A stretch of 64,000 nucleotides of DNA from Plotosus lineatus (GCA_024760905.1 CM045737.1:19080848-19144847), one strand, 5' to 3'. Shown: positions 1 to 11,932, numbered from the stretch's first letter. Notes: generated by a model not told the origin, from the sequence alone. A program made the numbers and translations.

Positions 1-1317
1 TGCACATGTATTCTGTCTTACTGAGGCTAATCTTCATTCCCCTCCTTTCCAGGGCATACCTCCACCTCTCTAGATTTTCCTGCACTTGTTCTCTGCTCTC
101 ACTACAGATCACAATGTCATCTGCAAACATCATAGTCCATGGGGAATCTTGTCTAACCTCGTCTGTCAGCCTGTCCTTCACCATAGCAAACAAGAAGGGG
201 CTGAGAGCTGACCCTTGATGCAGTCCCACCTCCACCTTGAACTCTTCTGTCACACCAACAGCACACCTCACCACTGTCTTACATCTCTCATACATGTCCT
301 GCACCACTCTATACTTCTCGGCCACTCCAGACTTCCTCATGCAATACCACAGTTCTTCTCTCTGTACCCTGTCATATGCTTTCTCCAGATCCACAAAGGC
401 ACAATGCAGCTCCGTCTGACCTTCTCTGTACTTCTCCATTAACATCCTCAAAGCAAACACTGCATCTGTGGTGCTCTTTCTTGGCATGAAACAAAACTGT
501 TGTTCACAAATGCTGACCTCTTCCCTTAGTCTAGCTTCCACTATTCTTTCCCATAACTTCATCGTATGGCTCATCAACTTTATCTCTCTGTAGTTGCCAA
601 AACTCTGCACGTCTCCCTTGTTCTTAAAAATGGGCACCAGCACACTTTTCCTCCATTCCTCTGGCATCCTGTCACTCTCCAAGACCTTGTTGAATGTTCT
701 TGTCAGAAAATCTACTGCTACCTCTCCTAGACACTTCCATACCTCCACCGGTATGTCATCAGGACCAACTGCCTTTCCATTCTTCATCCTCTTCAATGCC
801 CTCCTCACTTCACCCTTACCGAGCATACAAGTCACCATACGCACTCTGTTTGGCCTTTGACACTGCTACCTTTGCCTTCCGCTGTGTCTCCCTGTACTCC
901 TGTTTACTCTCTTCGCTTTTCTCAATGTCCCACTGTTTCTTAGCTAACCTTTTCCTTTGTACACACTCCTGCACTTCCTCATTCCACCACCAAGTCTCCT
1001 TATCTACTTTCCTTCCAGATGACACACCAAGTATTCTCCTACCTGTCGCCCTGAACACATTAGCTGTAGTTGTCCAGTCATCTGGAAGCACTTCCTGACC
1101 ACCCAAAGCCTGTTTCAACTCCTCCTTGAAGACAACCCGACACTCTTCCTTTTTCAGCTTCCACCACTTTGTCTTCTGCTCTGCCTTTGTCTTCTTCACC
1201 TTCCTCACCATCAGCATCATCCTGCACACCACCATCCTATGCTGTTTGGCAACACTCTCACCCGCTATTACTTTGCAGTCACTGACTTCCTTTAAATTAC
1301 ATCGCCTGCACAAGATG
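1..1317 (-). mobile_element. RTE-type LINE fragment (copy A), internally deleted
   Basis: The minus strand encodes pieces of an RTE-clade reverse transcriptase. The stretch from the window edge to about 810 carries the RT core, including the FADD box in the family form FADDIVI and the preceding QGSALSPF motif. At about 820 the frame jumps straight from the motif EVRRALKRM to RAYDDLYAR, so roughly 240 bp present in the other copies is missing. The linker continues to about 1313 and ends at CRRCNLKEVSDCK. The 3' end lies outside the window. The 5' side stops abruptly against Tigger-like sequence, which suggests 5' truncation during insertion into that element. Dead copy. Confidence 0.85.
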
Positions 1318-1452
1318 TATAATTTTTAAAGGGTTTATGTTGTAGTATTGACCTTTTTCATGTAAAATGCGACTCAATTTACAAAAAAAAAAAATTTTTT
1401 AATCAGGTTACAAAACCACTTCTGGATTAATTTCGTCAGGTGAGGTATGACT
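1318..1452 (+). mobile_element. Tigger-like DNA element, right half
   Basis: This matches the right end of the elements at 11275-11537 and 43208-43858 (the latter reversed). Shared features are a TAATTTTTaAAGGGTTTA block, a CATGTAAAATGCGACTCAA block and a terminus GGTGAGGTATGACTG. It carries no coding capacity. Copy A appears to be inserted in it. Confidence 0.6.
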
Positions 1453-2405
1453 GTGTGCGCGTGTGTGTACATATATATGTGTACATACTTTATATATAAA
1501 TAAAATATTGCATTTGTATGGCTTAAATTTTTCATATAAAATAGAACAATACAATATATACTCATTTAATAATCCCTAATATTATACCTCTGGTAATTAT
1601 GCGAGTTAATCAATTTTAATTTGCTGTTTCTGATTAGGGATCATTTATGACAGAACAGAAACAAAAACTAATTACTACATTCACTGAATCAACAAACTGT
1701 CCATGATGCCACTATTCCGAATTTAATGAACAACTGTTTGTTCTGTGAGTTGTAAAAGCCACGTGAACACAACAAAAATAGTCCGACTTTCCATTTATTT
1801 ATTTCTTGTTCTATAAAGTGTTCCTGGACAAAAAAGATATGCTTCACAGCCTGTCCCAGATACCAGTTCTCACAAAACCATTTACGCGCAGGACTTAACC
1901 CACATTTAGATGGAACCATATTTAATTGGTAAAAGTGACCTCAGAAAGACAGTGAACTGTGGCTAGCTTCCAGGCCAAGCCGTATTTGTCCATAGAGGCC
2001 AAGCACATAGCGGAAAATCATAAATCATCTGCATGAGATTCCACCTGAGCTCGCACTTTTGCCTGAGATGGAGCTGTTATCCTTGAGGCCTGATTCAATT
2101 ATTTACTTGCCAAATAAATTATTACATAATGCCCCAGTGTGTAATAGGCCACAGCAACACTTCTTTTCCAACTAAATCTGACAGCCTGTTTCCATCTGAA
2201 ACGGTCCCCTGGGAACTATAATGAACGTCATGCAAAACGGGGGGTGGGGGGGGGGTGTTAAAAATGATGGAAAACTGAAAGGGGTTCATTCTTTTTAAAA
2301 AGTGTGGACCTGCTGTACTTCTAAACTCTGAAGATAAATAAGCTGATTTAATCAAAAAGCCCACAATCCCCAATTGCTATGTATGATATTCAAAGTGTAT
2401 CTTGT
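1453..2405. other. Unique-looking non-coding DNA
   Basis: I see no gene, RNA or clear repeat here. There is an A/T-rich stretch and a G-tract at about 2240-2257 that could form a quadruplex. Short open frames have no recognisable product. Confidence 0.5.
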
Positions 2406-2502
2406 CTTTGCCCAGTGTTGGCTGAGACCGGCTTCAACCTCCTCACGACCCTAGTAGAATTAAACGATTCAGAAAATGAATAAGTGAGTGAGTGAGTGAG
2501 TG
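2406..2502 (+). repeat. L2-type LINE/SINE 3' tail remnant
   Basis: The sequence ends with a degenerate ACCCTAGTAGAATTAAACG followed by TTCAGAAAATGAATAAG and a (TGAG)n run. This is the same tail as on the L2-tailed SINEs near 54.7-55.0 and 58.9-59.2 kb. Only the tail is left. Confidence 0.6.
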
Positions 2503-3010
2503 ATGCACCCCATGCTGTGTTTTCATAGATCATACAGGATTGCATTCTGTAGTAGCACTCTTGACTTCTCAGATCTTATTGGTCAGAAGGTTTGATTCAT
2601 TTTCAGTGTCAGTAAAGCATGGACTGTAGTACTGACTGTTAGTCAAATCCCAAGTTTATATAAATGCATGTTGATGTTACCAGTCATTCCTATAGCAACA
2701 TTTCATTCACATGGACTGCGTGTAACCTTAACCCAGTATAATAAACAGGCCAAATAAACATGCTTTATTTAACAAAGAAAAGACTTTTGTAAGGAGGCAT
2801 CTAATTAAACATTTAAGAAAGACTATGTCAACATTTGTAACATTCTGCACAGACAAGTCTTTAAGACAGAGGACATCACGCTTGCTAGTTTCTTGGCAAT
2901 GTGACAAGCTGCATTCTAAATCTAATGAACTTCATGAAAGAAAAACACAAGCCTGTGAGCGAACGACTATAATACCTGTGCTCCCACATGTTCCACAAGC
3001 TACCATACAT
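2503..3010. other. Non-coding, no feature seen
   Basis: There is no recognisable coding, RNA or repeat signature. Confidence 0.5.
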
Positions 3011-3245
3011 TAACATTCATCCATTCATTTTCTGAATAGCTTAATCCTATTTAGGGTCATGGGGAGGCTGGTGCCCATCTCAACTGACTCTAGGCGAGGG
3101 TAGGGAATAGAATGTGGGAGGAAACCAGAGTACCCAAAGGAAACCCACGCAAGCACAGGGGGAACATACATACTCTATACAGAAATACAGAAGAACAAGA
3201 ATCCTTCTTGCTGTGCGGTGGATGTGCTACCCACTGAGCCACCAT
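3011..3245 (-). mobile_element. L2-tailed SINE-like element (old)
   Basis: Read on the minus strand it starts with a degenerate tRNA-like head (GTGGCTCAGTGGGTAGCAC near 3225-3243). A conserved central block follows (plus strand GGGAGGAAACCAGAGTACCC) and an L2-type tail ending at 3018. This block recurs in many fish SINEs. Related copies lie at 26440-26645, 34393-34775 and 40630-40830. Confidence 0.65.
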
Positions 3246-3572
3246 ATCCAATCACAATGAATATTGTTATCACAATTATTTGAGACATTAAATAACTGGA
3301 ATAATGGGTGCAGAATAAAAGATTTCAGGATTTGGCAATATTTTACTAACATGTCTCTCCGATTCATTTCCTTTAACAGCATTGTGTTGTTTGCCCTTTG
3401 AGTTCAAAGATAATCATGACTTCATATCAGATCTGTGATCCTTGGCTGTGGGTCCGGAGGTACCTAATGAAGCCAATCCAAGCGCGAAATGCTCACCCAC
3501 ACACAGGACATGTGTGGGTGGGTGCTGCGATGGAAGTGGAGGTAGCATGAGCTTTGCGTGCCGTGTATTCTG

Positions 3573-3944
3573 CTACCTCTCCACAGTTCGTTGGTTCTCT
3601 GCTGTACAGCCACCTATGAAGACTTTGCTTCGCCAAACTGAGCGGTTGGTAGCAAGCTGCTCCCAAGTGCTGATGTTTATGTTCATGTCTTTCAGGGACA
3701 CTTTAAGGCTGTCTTTGAAGTGTTTCTTCTGTCTCCCAACTGAACGCTTGCCTTCACAACGCTCTCCATACAGTAGCTGTTTTGGCAGTCGATTCTCCAT
3801 CATTATGACAACATGGCCTGCCCATCTGACCTGCGCTTTCTGAAGGAGGGTGTGGATGCTGGGAATGCTGGCTTGTTCCAGGACTTCCGGGTCAGGGATT
3901 TTGTCCTGCCACTTGATGCGGAGGTGTCTGTGGAGGCAGCTCAA
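3573..3944 (-). pseudogene. C-terminal domain of LINE family 2 ORF2
   Basis: This 123-codon open stretch is the longest intact piece of the family-2 protein. It begins HRHLRIKWQDKIPDPEVLEQ, continues through LLQKAQVRWAGHVVIM and RLPKQLLYGERCEGKRS, and ends with GRQKKHFKDSLKVSLKDMN-type residues. Such HLRI-W-DKIP...RWAGHV...RLPK...GKRS..GRQKKR-FKD arrays are typical of the post-RT region in LINE ORF2 proteins. It carries no catalytic residues. The adjoining RT (3945-5650) is frameshifted many times, so this is a relic. Confidence 0.8.
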
Positions 3945-5205
3945 GTGAAAGCGGTTGAGCTGTTTAGCGGTCTGCTGTAGACAGTCCAGGTCTCACATGC
4001 ATAGAAGAGGGTGGTGAGCACCACTGCACTGTAGACCTCAAGCTTGGAGGTAAGGCTGAGTCCTCTCCACTCCCACACATTCTCACGGAATCTGCCAAAG
4101 GAAGAACTGGCCTTGGCAATCTTTTTGTTGACTTTTGCATTGATGTTCACCGCTCTTGAGCATATGCTACCCAGATAGGTAAAGTTGTCAACAGCCTAAA
4201 GTTTTTGTCCCTTCACAGTGATGTGTGGTTCCTGGTCGAGCTGTCCTGCCACAGGCTGGTACATTACTTCAGTCTTTTTGATGCTTATGGTGAGGCCAAA
4301 GTTGTCACAGGCTCTTGAGAAGCAATACATTTCGTGCTGCATCTTCTGCTCTGTGCCAGGGTTGAAGGTGCAGTTGTCAGCAAACAAGAAGTCTCCAATG
4401 ACCGTCTTCTTCACCTTGGTGACAGTCTGCAGGAGCCTGAAGGTGAACAGTCCATCATCAGTCCAGTATCTGCCATGCATCCCATCCTGGCAATCACAGA
4501 AAGCATGTCAGCATGCCTGAAAAGACCATACTGAGGAGTATTGGAGTAAGAACACAGCCTTGTTTCACCACGTTTGTCACTGGGAAAGCCTTTGACTCGT
4601 CTCTGTCACCCAAAACTTTCACCATCATGGAACTGGTGGATGATTGTGATGAACTTGCTTGAACAGCCAAACTTCTCCATTATCTTCCATAAGTCATGTC
4701 TGCTGACCCCGTCGAAAGCCTTTATCAGATCGACAAATGTCACGAAGAGGTTGCTGTGCTGTTCTTGGAATTTTTCCTGGAGTTAGCGTGCAGCAAATAT
4801 CATGTCAACTGTTACACATTTGGTACAAAAGCCACACTGACTTTCTGTGAGGAGACCCCGCTTGATATGCTGGAGGAGATGGTTGAGCAGGACACGGGCC
4901 AGGATCTTCCAGGCTATCTGGACAGGAGAAAGATCCCTCGATTATTGTTGCAGGACTGGCAGTTGCCTCTCATTTTATAGATGTGGACCATGCCAGCATC
5001 TTTCAGCTGTTGTGGGGCCTTCCTTTCACTCCACGTGGACTAGAAGAGCTCAGTCAGTTTCTGCATCAAGGACTGGTCCTCCTGCGTCATATACCGCCGC
5101 AGAAATTGCGTCTGATCCTGGTGCTTTGCCACAAGAAAGTTGCTTGACAGCCTTTCTGACTTCTGTGGGAAGATTGTTGAGGACCCTGTTGGTCTCCATT
5201 TGTGG

Positions 5206-5263
5206 TAGGTGGGCGATGGCCTCATTGTTGATTGTAGGTGGGCGATGGCCTCATTGTTGATTG
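5206..5263 (+). repeat. 29-bp tandem duplication inside LINE family 2
   Basis: Two adjacent copies, each beginning TAGGTGGGCGATGGCCTCAT, lie at 5206-5234 and 5235-5263. The 29-bp period shifts the LINE reading frame. Confidence 0.85.
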
Positions 5264-5653
5264 TGGCAGGGCGGTTCAGGACCTGGTTGAAGTGTTCAGC
5301 TTACCTTTCCAGAATGATCTACTTCTCGGTCAGCAGCTGCATCCAATCTCTAGTGGGGGGGGCAATGGACTGAGGTCCATGCACAGTCTTCAAGGTGTCA
5401 TAGAAATGCTTGGTATCGTGACTGTCCATATAGCCCTGTCTTCGGCCTTCTTACTGTACCATGAGTCCTGCGTAGTTTCTTTTGTACCTTGCTTTTTGCG
5501 CCAACATCTCTCTTCGCTCGTGACAAGGGGGTCATTCTGGTGTATTCTGTACAGCTGGTATATGTCTGACAGAAGTGCCTGTATCTCCCCGTTGTTATCA
5601 TCGAACCAATCCTGGTGCTTGCGAGTTGCTGGTCCAAGGTGTTTAAAGGCTGT

Positions 5654-8600
5654 GGAGGGGGCACAAACAAGTGTCCGCCCTCACACCGGTCCCAAGCCCA
5701 GATAACTGCAGGGGGTTGCGACAGGAAGGGCATCTGGTGTAAAACGTTTGCGAGAATACAAAACGCAAACCGTAAAGAGAAATTTCATACTGGATCGGTC
5801 GAGGCCTGGGTTAACAACGAACACCATCAGTGCTGTTAACCAACAGGGTGTTGGTGGAAATTGGTCTACTGTTGGTCGAAGAAGGAGAGGCAGGTGACGT
5901 GTTCGTAGGCAGTGAGAGAAGAGGAAAAGCATGAGTCTAGGACTGAGAGTAAAGACTATGAATGTTGGAACTATGACAGGAAGAGGTAGAGAGCTGGCTG
6001 ACATGATGCAGAGCAGGAAGGTGGACATACTGTGTATTCAGGAGACCAGGTGGAAAGGTAGCAAGGCTAGAAGCTTAGGAACAGGGTTTAAGCTGTTTTT
6101 TCATTGTGTGGATGGATGGGAAGAGAAATGGAGTTGGAGTCATCTTGAAGGAGGGGTTTGTCAGGAATGTTCTAGAAGTGAAAAGAGTGTCAGACAGTGA
6201 TGAGTCTCAAGTTAGAAATTGAAGGTGTGATGGTCAATGTTCTTAGTGCTTATGCCCCATAGGCAGGATGTGACCTAGAAGAGAAGGAGAGATTCTGGAA
6301 TGAGTTAGATGAAATAATGCCGAGTACCCCCCAGAGGTGAAAGAGTGGTCATTGGTGCAGACTTCAATGGACATGTTGGTGCAGGCAACAGAGGGGACGA
6401 GGAAGTGATGGGCAGGTTTGGTATCCAGGACAGGAACACAGAAGGACAGATGTTGATCAATTTTGCAAAAAGGATGAAAATGGCTGTGGTGAATACTTTC
6501 TTCCAGAAAAGACAGGAGCATAGGGTGACTTCTAAAAGTGGAGGTAGGAGCACATAGGTAGACTACATCTTGTGTAGGAGAAGTCAGTGACTGCAAAGTC
6601 ATAGTGGGTGAGAGTGTTGCCAAACACCGTAGGATGGGGATGTGCAGGATGAGGTTGATCGTGAGAAAGGTGAAGAAGGCAAAGGTAGAGCAAAAGACAA
6701 AGTGGTGGAAGCTGAAAAAGGAAGAGTGTCGTGTTGTCTTCAAGGAGGAGTTGAAACAGGCTTTGGGTGGTCAGGAAGTGTTCCAGATGACTGGACAACC
6801 ACAGCAAATGGGATCAGGGAGATAGGTAGGAGAGTACTTGGTGTATCCGCTGGAAGGACAGTAGATAAGCAGACTTGGTGGTGGAATGAGGAAGTGCAGG
6901 AGTGTGTACAAAAGAAGAGGTTAGCTCAGAAAAAGTGGGACATTGGGAGGACCAAAGAGAGTAAACAGGAGTACAGGGAGACACAGCGTAAGGCGAAGGT
7001 AGCAGTGTCAAAAGGCCAAAAAGAGGGTGTATGATGACTTGTATGCTAGGTTGGACAGTAAGGAAGGAGAAAATGATTTATACAGTTTGGCACATCAAAG
7101 ATATAGAGATGGGAAGGATGTGCAGCAAGTGAGAGTGATTAAGGACAGGGTGGGAAATGTATTGACTGATGACAGAAGTGTGCTGGGAAGATGGAAAGAG
7201 TACTTTGAAGAGCTGATGAATGAGGAAAATGAGAGAGAAAAAAAAAAAAAAAGAGTAGAAGAGGTGACAGTTGAGGACCAGGAAGTAGCAAAGATTATTA
7301 AGGGTGAAGTGAGGAGGGCATTGAAGAGGATGAAGAGTGGAAAGGCAGTTGGTCCTGATGACATACCGGTGGAGGTATGGAAGTGTCTAAGAGAGGGAGC
7401 AGTAGATTTTCTGACAAGAACATTCAACAAGGTCGGAGAGAGTGAGCAGATGCCGGAGGAAAAGTGTGCTTGTGCCAATTTTTAAGAACAAGGGAGATGT
7501 GCAGAGTTGTGGAAACTACAGAGGGATAAAGTTGTTGAGCCATACGATGAAGTTATGGGAAAGAATAGCGGAAGCGAGACTAAGGGCAGAGGTCAGCATT
7601 TGTGAACAACAGTTTGGTTTCATGCCAAGAAAGAGCACCACAGTTGCAGTGTTTGCTTTGAGGATGTTAGAGAAGTACAGAGAAGGTCAGAAGGAGCTGC
7701 ATTGTGCCTTTGTGGATCTGGAGAAAGCATATGACAGGGTGCCGAGAGAGGAACTGTGGAACTGTGCAATAGCATGAGAAAGTCTGGAGTGGCAGAGAAG
7801 TATATTAGAGTAGTGCAGGACATGTATGAAAGATGTAAGACAGTGGTGAGGTGTGATGTCAGTATGACAGAAGAGTTGAAGGTAGAGGTGGGACTGCATC
7901 AAGGGTCAGCTCTCAGCCCCTTCTTGTTTGCTATGGTAATGGACAGGCTGACAGACAAGGTTAGACAAGAATCTCCATGGACTATGATGTTTGCAGATGA
8001 CATTGTGATCTGTAGTGAGAGCACAGAACAAGTGCAGGAAAATCTAGAGAGCTGGAGGTATGCCCTGGAAAGGAGAGGAATGAAGGTTAGCCTCAGAAAA
8101 TCAGAATACATGTGTATGAACGACAAGAACCCAAGAAGAACAGTGAGATTACAGGGAGCAGAGATAACGAAGGTGGAAGATTTTAAGTACTTAGGTTCAA
8201 CAATCCAGAACAATGGAGAGTGTGGAAAAGAGGTCAAGAAGCATGTGCAGGCAGGTTGGAATGGTTGGAGAAAAGTATCCGGTGAGATGTGTGATAGGAA
8301 GGTATCGGCAGGAATGAAAGGAAAAGTGTACAAGACGGTGATGAGGTCAGTGATGTTGTATGGTTTAGAAACAGTGGCACTGGGGAAAAGACAGGAGGCA
8401 GAGCTGGAGGTAGTAGAGATGAAAATGCTGAGGTTCTCTTTGAGAGTAATGAGGATGGATAGGATCAAGAATGAGTACATCAGAGGGACAGCCCATGTAA
8501 GATGTTTTGGAGACAAAGTCAGAGAGGCTAGATTGAGATGGTTTGGACATGTACAGAGGAAGGATCATGAATATATTGGTCGTAGGATGCTGAGGTTGGA

Positions 8601-8777
8601 ACTACCAGGCAGAAGACCGAGAGAAAGACCAAAGAGAAAATTTATGGATGTGGTGAAGGAAGATATGAAGGTAGTTGGAGTAAGAGGAGAAGATGCAGAA
8701 GACAGGGTGAGATGGAGGCGGATGGTTTGCTGTGGCAACCCTTGAAGTGAAGAGCCGAAAGGAAAAGAAGAAGAACA
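5654..8777 (+). mobile_element. RTE-type LINE (copy B), near full length, inserted in LINE family 2
   Basis: The 5' region (CGACAGGAAGGGCATCTGG at about 5720) matches the 5' ends of the RTE copies at 15.9, 20.4 and 31.8 kb. Coding fragments run in order. The AP-endonuclease comes first (NVGTM at about 5960, CIQETRW at about 6035, GADFNGHVG near 6360). The linker and RT follow (FVDLEKAYDRVP near 7710, QGSALSPF near 7900, FADDIVI near 8000), then the C-terminal RLRWFGHVQRK region. The end is a GCCGAAAGG tail with an AAGAAG run at about 8755-8775. At least five frame breaks disable it. The flanking LINE-2 frame rejoins across the element (LRDLVYS on one side, AFKHLGP on the other), which shows the insertion directly. 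I see no clear target duplication. Confidence 0.9.
7756..8745 (+). pseudogene. RTE reverse transcriptase, C-terminal half (copy B)
   Basis: This 329-codon open frame starts within RT after FVDLEKAYDRVP. It includes QGSALSPFLFAMVMDRL at about residues 50-66, the catalytic FADDIVICS at about 78-86, EDFKYLGSTIQ at about 140, and the C-terminal RLRWFGHV and GRRPRERPKRKFMDVV segments near 265-300. It ends GNP just before the LINE tail. The FADD pair is intact. The N-terminal RT blocks lie upstream in other frames (7027-7777), so no functional protein is expected. Confidence 0.88.
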
Positions 8778-10430
8778 AGAGTACACCAAATCTCTTAATG
8801 CTGCCCATAGTTTCTCTGTGCTGTCCAGATCATTCTGGGGTGTCTTGCAGCCTGTTGTTGAGGTTCCTGGCAAATTCTTGTGCGATATTGCTGTTCTTCA
8901 GCTTGGAGACATTCGGCCTCTTTGTAGTTTTCTGGCCTTGGGGCAAGATTTTCAAGGGCAAGATTGCACTTGGACACTGAGTCGATGATCAGTCTAGCAG
9001 TCGGCACCACACATGGTCCTTGTCACCCTGACATCCTGTACGTCCATCTTCCTGGTGATGACAGTCAATTAGATGCCAATACCTGGAGCATGGGTACATT
9101 GAAGATGTCTTTTTATAGGTGGGGAGGCAGAACAGTGTGTTGGTGACGACAAGGTCATGGGTGGCACACAACTTGAGAAACAGGAGGCCGTTGCTGTTGC
9201 ACTTGCCTTTCCAGTTTTGGTGATCTGTCCCCACTCCGGCATTGAAGTCCCCGATAACGAAAAGCTTCTCAGACTGTGGTACTGCTGCAATAAGGGCGTT
9301 TAGTTCTTCATAGAATTTGTCCTTGATGTCCTTGGAGTTGGTCATCGTTGGAGCATATGCACTGATCAATGTCACACTTTTCTTGTTTCCAAGTGGGAGC
9401 TGAAGTCACGTCAAATGATTCGTGATATCCTCTGGGGGTTTCATTAGTTTCCAGGCGAGGTGAGATCTGATGGGGAATCCAACGTCCGCCTCTCGCCATC
9501 CAGTGCTACTGCATCTACTCCAGAAAAAGGTATACCTGCCACCATGCTCTGTAAACTGGCCCTAGTCTGCAAGGCATTTTTTGCTGAGGGCTGCTATGTC
9601 TATGTTTTAGCGAGCGAGTTCTTTGGCAACTAGTGCAGTTCAGCTATCTGGTCTGTCTGCCTTGGTGTTATCCAGCAGAATTCGTATGTACCATGTGCCA
9701 AGGTTGAGTACGTTCACTTGTTTTATCTTTGTTCAACCACTTTCATGGATCCCCGCCAGCCACGGTTTGCTGGCCAAGGTGAGGTGAAGCTGGCTATTTT
9801 TAGGGCACCTTTTCTCGCCCCTTTTTCAATGGAGGTGAGCAGTGAATCCTAAAGAGAGCTCACCCAGGGGGCTGCAAAACTCTACTGCTGCTTCGGTCCA
9901 GTAGAGAACGACCCGATGGCCTGGACTGCCTGTGTGTAGGTCCATGACTAAAACTTCCAGTGAATCCTGCTTCGCCATTCGCCCATCGCTACGGGACTTG
10001 GGGTTGTAGGGTATGGGTGAAGTCATGACTTGCGCTTGACTTGGATTTAAGTGAGGGAGAGTTGCGCAGATCATCAGCCTCACTCTCTCGTCCCGGTTTA
10101 TCAGGGTCCAGTGGCACGACACAGTCGAGATGGCTGGAGATAGTTCAGGGTGCAGTGGATGGCCAGCAGTGTCCCGTGTGTCTCACTGTGCCCAAGTTGT
10201 GGTCCACGACGCTTTGCTGGGTCCGTCTTCTTGTCCGTTGGACTAATTTGGCAGTTTCTTCCGCACAATCAGCCAGATCCAGTCTTTGCATGCGTAGGTA
10301 GACAGGTCCTATTCTTACCGATTGTCTTGTGGCATGTACACATGACAGTCGAGGTTCATGGTTGTTGGGCGCCTAAACTCATCAGAGGTCCGGAAAGATC
10401 TGCCCACTGCCCATTAGGCTTGATAGTTCT
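8778..10430 (-). mobile_element. LINE family 2, 5' half (endonuclease side)
   Basis: The minus strand carries the AP-endonuclease of LINE family 2. Visible pieces are LISAYAPTMTN and VIGDFNAGVGTDHQNW (about 9375-9220), a following ATHDLVVTNTLF, and a degenerate ISDHxx-type end near 8990. Farther 5' (9.5-9.8 kb) are relics of LGTWNVRTLL-type sequence. The part above about 9800 looks like 5' UTR. It continues the copy at 3406-5653 and was split by RTE copy B. The GDFN motif is intact but the overall frame is broken. Confidence 0.75.
8989..9375 (-). pseudogene. AP-endonuclease domain of LINE family 2
   Basis: This 128-codon stretch starts TLISAYAPTMTNSKDIKDKF. The YAP and GDFN motifs of APE-type LINE endonucleases are at residues 7-9 and 43-46, and LVVTNTLFCLPT follows. 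In APE endonucleases the GDFN residues take part in the nicking active site. The later catalytic SDH motif is degraded here. It is a relic of an old element. Confidence 0.8.
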
Positions 10431-10899
10431 GCTTCACCAAAGCCAAGATTACAGTAGGCCCTTGACTTTTCGCGGTTTTGCACCCACGGTTTGAGTATTC
10501 GCTGACTGCCGAGCAACCGGCACGTGATTTAAATTCAGCCAATGGCTATCCTCCTTTCTCCTGATTGGTTGAGCTGATGTCCCGCCCCTGTTCCTCATTT
10601 GCGCACAAGTTGTCAATGAGCCATCATTTTGTGTGTGTTTTAATTACCAGTTAAGCTCTATGATACCACTCAACCGCTATGCGTCTTCTCTGGCTAAGCG
10701 ATAGAAAACGCTCGATGTCTCTTCTGAATAAGTAAGACTTTCTCCTGAGAAACGACGGTTTTCTCTGAACTTTTGTATTAAAATCTTTTTCAATTATTAT
10801 TCCAGTACAGTACCTAAGTTCATGTTTATGTGTGAGATTTTATGTTCTGTAGCATGTTTAACAAAGGATACCAAAAGGATAAACTTTATTACAGTACCC

Positions 10900-11275
10900 T
10901 TCATGTCCTTTTACAGTGAACTTGGAGTGACGTCTCCAAGATGGCGCTGCCCAGAGGGCAACGTCGCGGAGTTCTGAGTCAAATTGTTTCTTTGTTCGTT
11001 TTAATTTGTTTTATTTGTTGTTTTGTTTGTTCATGTTTTGTACTATGCTCGTCTACGACCGGTCGACTCTACTACAGCTATAAGATCGGAGTATCTTCGG
11101 GCGTGTATAACCAAGCACGCTCAACTGGGCTGGTTAGCCGGGCTGCGGCTAGCAGAGCTAATATGCTATAGTAGGCAGCTCAATGCGAGCCACACCCCAG
11201 CTGACACGAAGCCCAGGCAGGAAGAGGCTGAATGACGAGTCCGGCGCTTGGGATTGCAGGGGATTAAGGCCATGT
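10900..11275 (+). mobile_element. LINE (fourth family) 5' UTR fragment, plus strand
   Basis: It begins near GGAGTGACGTCTCCAAGATG (10926-10945), a CRE-like motif next to a YY1-type CAAGATGGCG core. It continues through a T-rich leader to a CAGGCAGGAAG block at 11215. The same leader is found inverted at 12560-12760, where it joins endonuclease coding sequence. This identifies it as LINE 5' UTR. Confidence 0.5.
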
Positions 11276-11537
11276 GATTTCTGATGCAAGTGAAAAGAAG
11301 AAGCGGGCTCGTGGCATGCGGTTGAGTGACATCGCATAGGAATATGGCCAAACCCGTCTACCATCGGAATGATATTGAAGCAGAAGGAGGTCTTAAAAGG
11401 TATGCTTGTATAATTTTTCAAGGGTTTAGGGGTAGTATTGGGGGCCTTGGAACGAATCACACGTGTAACATGTAAAATGCGATTCAACTTACGAGAAATC
11501 CAGGTGAACAAAAAGACTTATTTTCATAAGGTGAGGT
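11275..11537 (+). mobile_element. Tigger-like element, right half
   Basis: It contains GAAGAAGCGGGCTCGTGGCA and a CCAAACCCGTCTACCATCGG block, shared with 25858-26100 and with the reverse of 43208-43480. It ends GGTGAGGTACCACTG followed by AT. It is non-coding. Confidence 0.6.
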
Positions 11538-11585
11538 ACCACTGATATACACACACACACTATATCTATCTATCTATATATATAT

Positions 11586-11920
11586 CTTATTTTCCTTTCG
11601 GCTTTTTCCCTTTCTAGGGAGTCGCCACAGTGAATCATCTGATTTTCACATTTGATTTGGCATAGGTTTTTACGTCGGCTGCCCTTCCTGTCACAACCAT
11701 TTAGCAAGGGACAGAAACATGCTGACGGCTTTGCAGCCTACTCTTTACAGAAATCAGCAATGGTTCTTTTACATGTCTCACACCATAGACAGCGAGAGAT
11801 ATGGCCGGCCTTTGATAACCCAGTTATCTGCACTGGGGGACAGTGACAACCTTGTGGGGACTCGAATCCCCAACCTTCGGATCAGCGATCCTGTGCCCGA
11901 GCCACGAGACCACCACTGCC
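11586..11920 (-). mobile_element. SINE-A, RTE-tailed (copy 1)
   Basis: Read on the minus strand: a tRNA-like head with B box GGGGATTCGAGTCCCC, the body, a GACAGGAAGGGCA segment shared with the RTE 5' region, and the RTE tail GGCGACTCCC...GCCGAAAGG. It lies between a Tigger piece and a (CA)n run. Confidence 0.85.
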
Positions 11921-11926
11921 TCTGTC

Positions 11927-11932
<6 letters not shown>

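Larger units (their letters stand above)
3406..5653 (-). mobile_element. LINE family 2, RT and C-terminal half (3' part of split element)
   Basis: The minus strand encodes degenerate APE-type LINE protein. From high to low coordinate there is a segment with DPLVT-like and QDSW-like residues, RT blocks (about 5.2-4.2 kb, including a degenerate FADN box near 4380), and a C-terminal region with RWAGHV, MENRLPKQLLYGE and a GCxAxNQ end at about 3573. The 3' UTR runs to about 3410. Many stops and frameshifts mark it as old. It is not the RTE family: the residues around the GHV motif differ. The clade is not resolved. Its 5' half lies at 8778-10430, beyond an inserted RTE copy. Confidence 0.8.
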
